Source: Candidatus Bealeia paramacronuclearis
GTDB lineage: Bacteria; Pseudomonadota; Alphaproteobacteria; UBA9655
Direction of reading: 5' to 3'
DNA length: 64,000 bases
Assembly (NCBI RefSeq): GCF_035607555.1
Contig: NZ_JAVHWZ010000001.1
Coordinates: forward strand, 558,001 to 622,000
In this document: positions 63,205-64,000 of the stretch, one piece after another
Position numbering within the stretch: the first letter of the stretch is position 1
Layout: every line of letters starts with the position of its first letter
Notes under the pieces: model-generated
Seen by the model: the letters and a program-made list of their open reading frames with translations, nothing else
The model's database searches: none
Told to the model about the DNA's origin: nothing
Position numbers and translations under genes: made by a program

Positions 63205-64000
63205 ATGAATTTGGATTTTGTGACGTTTCTCTTGTCGTTTGTTGTGATGGTTATGGGATTGAATTTTGTTAAAAAATCAAGGGAATTTGATGTTTTCAAA
63301 AAAAGACTTAAGGATCTGAATCGTCATCAAAGTGTGCTGACGGACCAGCAAGATAAATCAGCAAAAAAAGTTTATGTCAAAGACATAGTTTTGTCGTCAA
63401 ATCCTTTTGTTAGGATGCTCCAAAAACTTCAATTTTCTTCTCTTGAAGAGCAGAAAAAAATCAAGAAAATGTTTGAGAAGGCGGGGTGGAGGTCTGAAAA
63501 TTCATTGCTCATCTATATGATTGCAAAAACGCTCGCAATTTTCCCCCCTGCTATCGGAATTTATTTTTATGCAGAGTATTTTACACAATGGCCAGGTCTT
63601 TATAAATTGGGAGGTGTTGTCGGGGCGGCACTTTTTGGCTCTTATGCCGTTAATCAAGTTTTAGAGGGGGCCATTCGTAGTCGCCAATCGAAAATTCAAC
63701 AAGCTTTTCCGGATGCCTTGGATTTGATGGTGATCTGTACGGAGGCGGGTTTGAGCTTGAATGCAACTATGCAGCGCGTAGCACGAGAGGTCGGTCAAGT
63801 CTATCCAGATTTAGGGTATGAGCTGGCGCTCACGTCCATTGAATTAAACCTTTTGCCTGATCGTAAAGTGGCCCTTCAAAATTTTAGTAATCGACTTGAT
63901 ATGCCAGTTTTTAGAGGAATGATATCAACACTTATTCAATCAGAGCAATACGGAACGCCTATTGCGCAGACAATGCGGGTGATTTCCGAAGAATTTCGTT
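63205..64000 (+). CDS. tadC: TadC inner-membrane platform protein (3' end beyond the window)
   Basis: At least 265 residues from an ATG at 63205 preceded by AGAGAGGAT. Opens with a membrane helix; T2SF features include QQAFPDALDLMVICTEAGLSLNATMQRVAREVGQVYPDLGYELALTSIELNLLPDRKVALQNFSNRLD and IQSEQYGTPIAQTMRVISEEFR. Pairs with TadB. The gene is intact up to the window edge. Confidence 0.92.
   Translation, partial: MNLDFVTFLLSFVVMVMGLNFVKKSREFDVFKKRLKDLNRHQSVLTDQQDKSAKKVYVKDIVLSSNPFVRMLQKLQFSSLEEQKKIKKMFEKAGWRSENSLLIYMIAKTLAIFPPAIGIYFYAEYFTQWPGLYKLGGVVGAALFGSYAVNQVLEGAIRSRQSKIQQAFPDALDLMVICTEAGLSLNATMQRVAREVGQVYPDLGYELALTSIELNLLPDRKVALQNFSNRLDMPVFRGMISTLIQSEQYGTPIAQTMRVISEEFR

Overview
The window looks like chromosome from an AT-rich, host-associated alphaproteobacterium, most plausibly of the Holosporales/Caedibacter type. 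This is inferred from gene content and not from a database search. Alphaproteobacterial signs are the DUF6476-rluD-rpoH order, a LON-domain gene followed by a Trm112 gene, fumC followed by a ribbon-helix-helix gene, recF-gyrB, a bifunctional malic enzyme and a Cpa-type Tad locus. Host-associated signs are a secreted F-box/Sel1 protein, several secreted proteins of unknown family, four insertion sequences, dispersed palindromic repeats and several genes broken by one-base indels.

Layout. 1-9.9 kb: a PAS histidine kinase, a secreted Thr/Ser-rich protein, a UmuD-like S24 protein behind a striking 11-bp-spaced repeat array, FluC, a peroxiredoxin-DsbD pair, YqgE, a four-fold repeated membrane protein, and a LON-Trm112-M48 protease operon. 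10-19.5 kb: an ISNCY-type element with a 15-bp target duplication, a broken small secreted gene, DUF6476, rluD, rpoH, a Cache histidine kinase coupled to a 922-residue envelope TPR protein, and tadA. 19.5-25.5 kb: fumC and a run of small genes, a deacetylase-acetyltransferase pair, initiator tRNA, and a probable structured small RNA. 25.6-33.3 kb: two EamA transporters, then SRPBCC-idi-gyrB-recF, with recF cut at its 5' end by an IS. 33.5-41.3 kb: an IS1-like element, small envelope and stress genes (one frameshifted), a sodium:solute symporter, tRNA-Pro, a GGDEF-EAL protein and a second identical copy of the recF IS. 41.3-48.8 kb: accessory secreted proteins (one with a (GA)11 tract in its signal peptide, one with an F-box), plus a methyltransferase, zapE and an RluC-like enzyme. 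49-55 kb: maeB, mgtE, rpsF-rpsR-DUF2232 and sixA. 55.1-64 kb: a Tad pilus assembly operon, tadD-cpaA-cpaB-cpaC-cpaD-cpaE-cpaF-tadB-tadC, running off the right edge.

Genes likely to work together: DsbD may pass reductant to the periplasm beside a cytosolic peroxiredoxin. LON, Trm112 and M48 form one quality-control operon next to rpoH. The Tad genes make one secretion/adhesion machine whose pilin lies elsewhere. The secreted proteins at 41-49 kb are candidates for host interaction; two of them share the same residues just after the signal peptide. The most unusual signals are the LexA-box-like array before the S24 gene, the recF start replaced by an IS end, the phase-variation-type repeat, the F-box protein and the undescribed small RNA.
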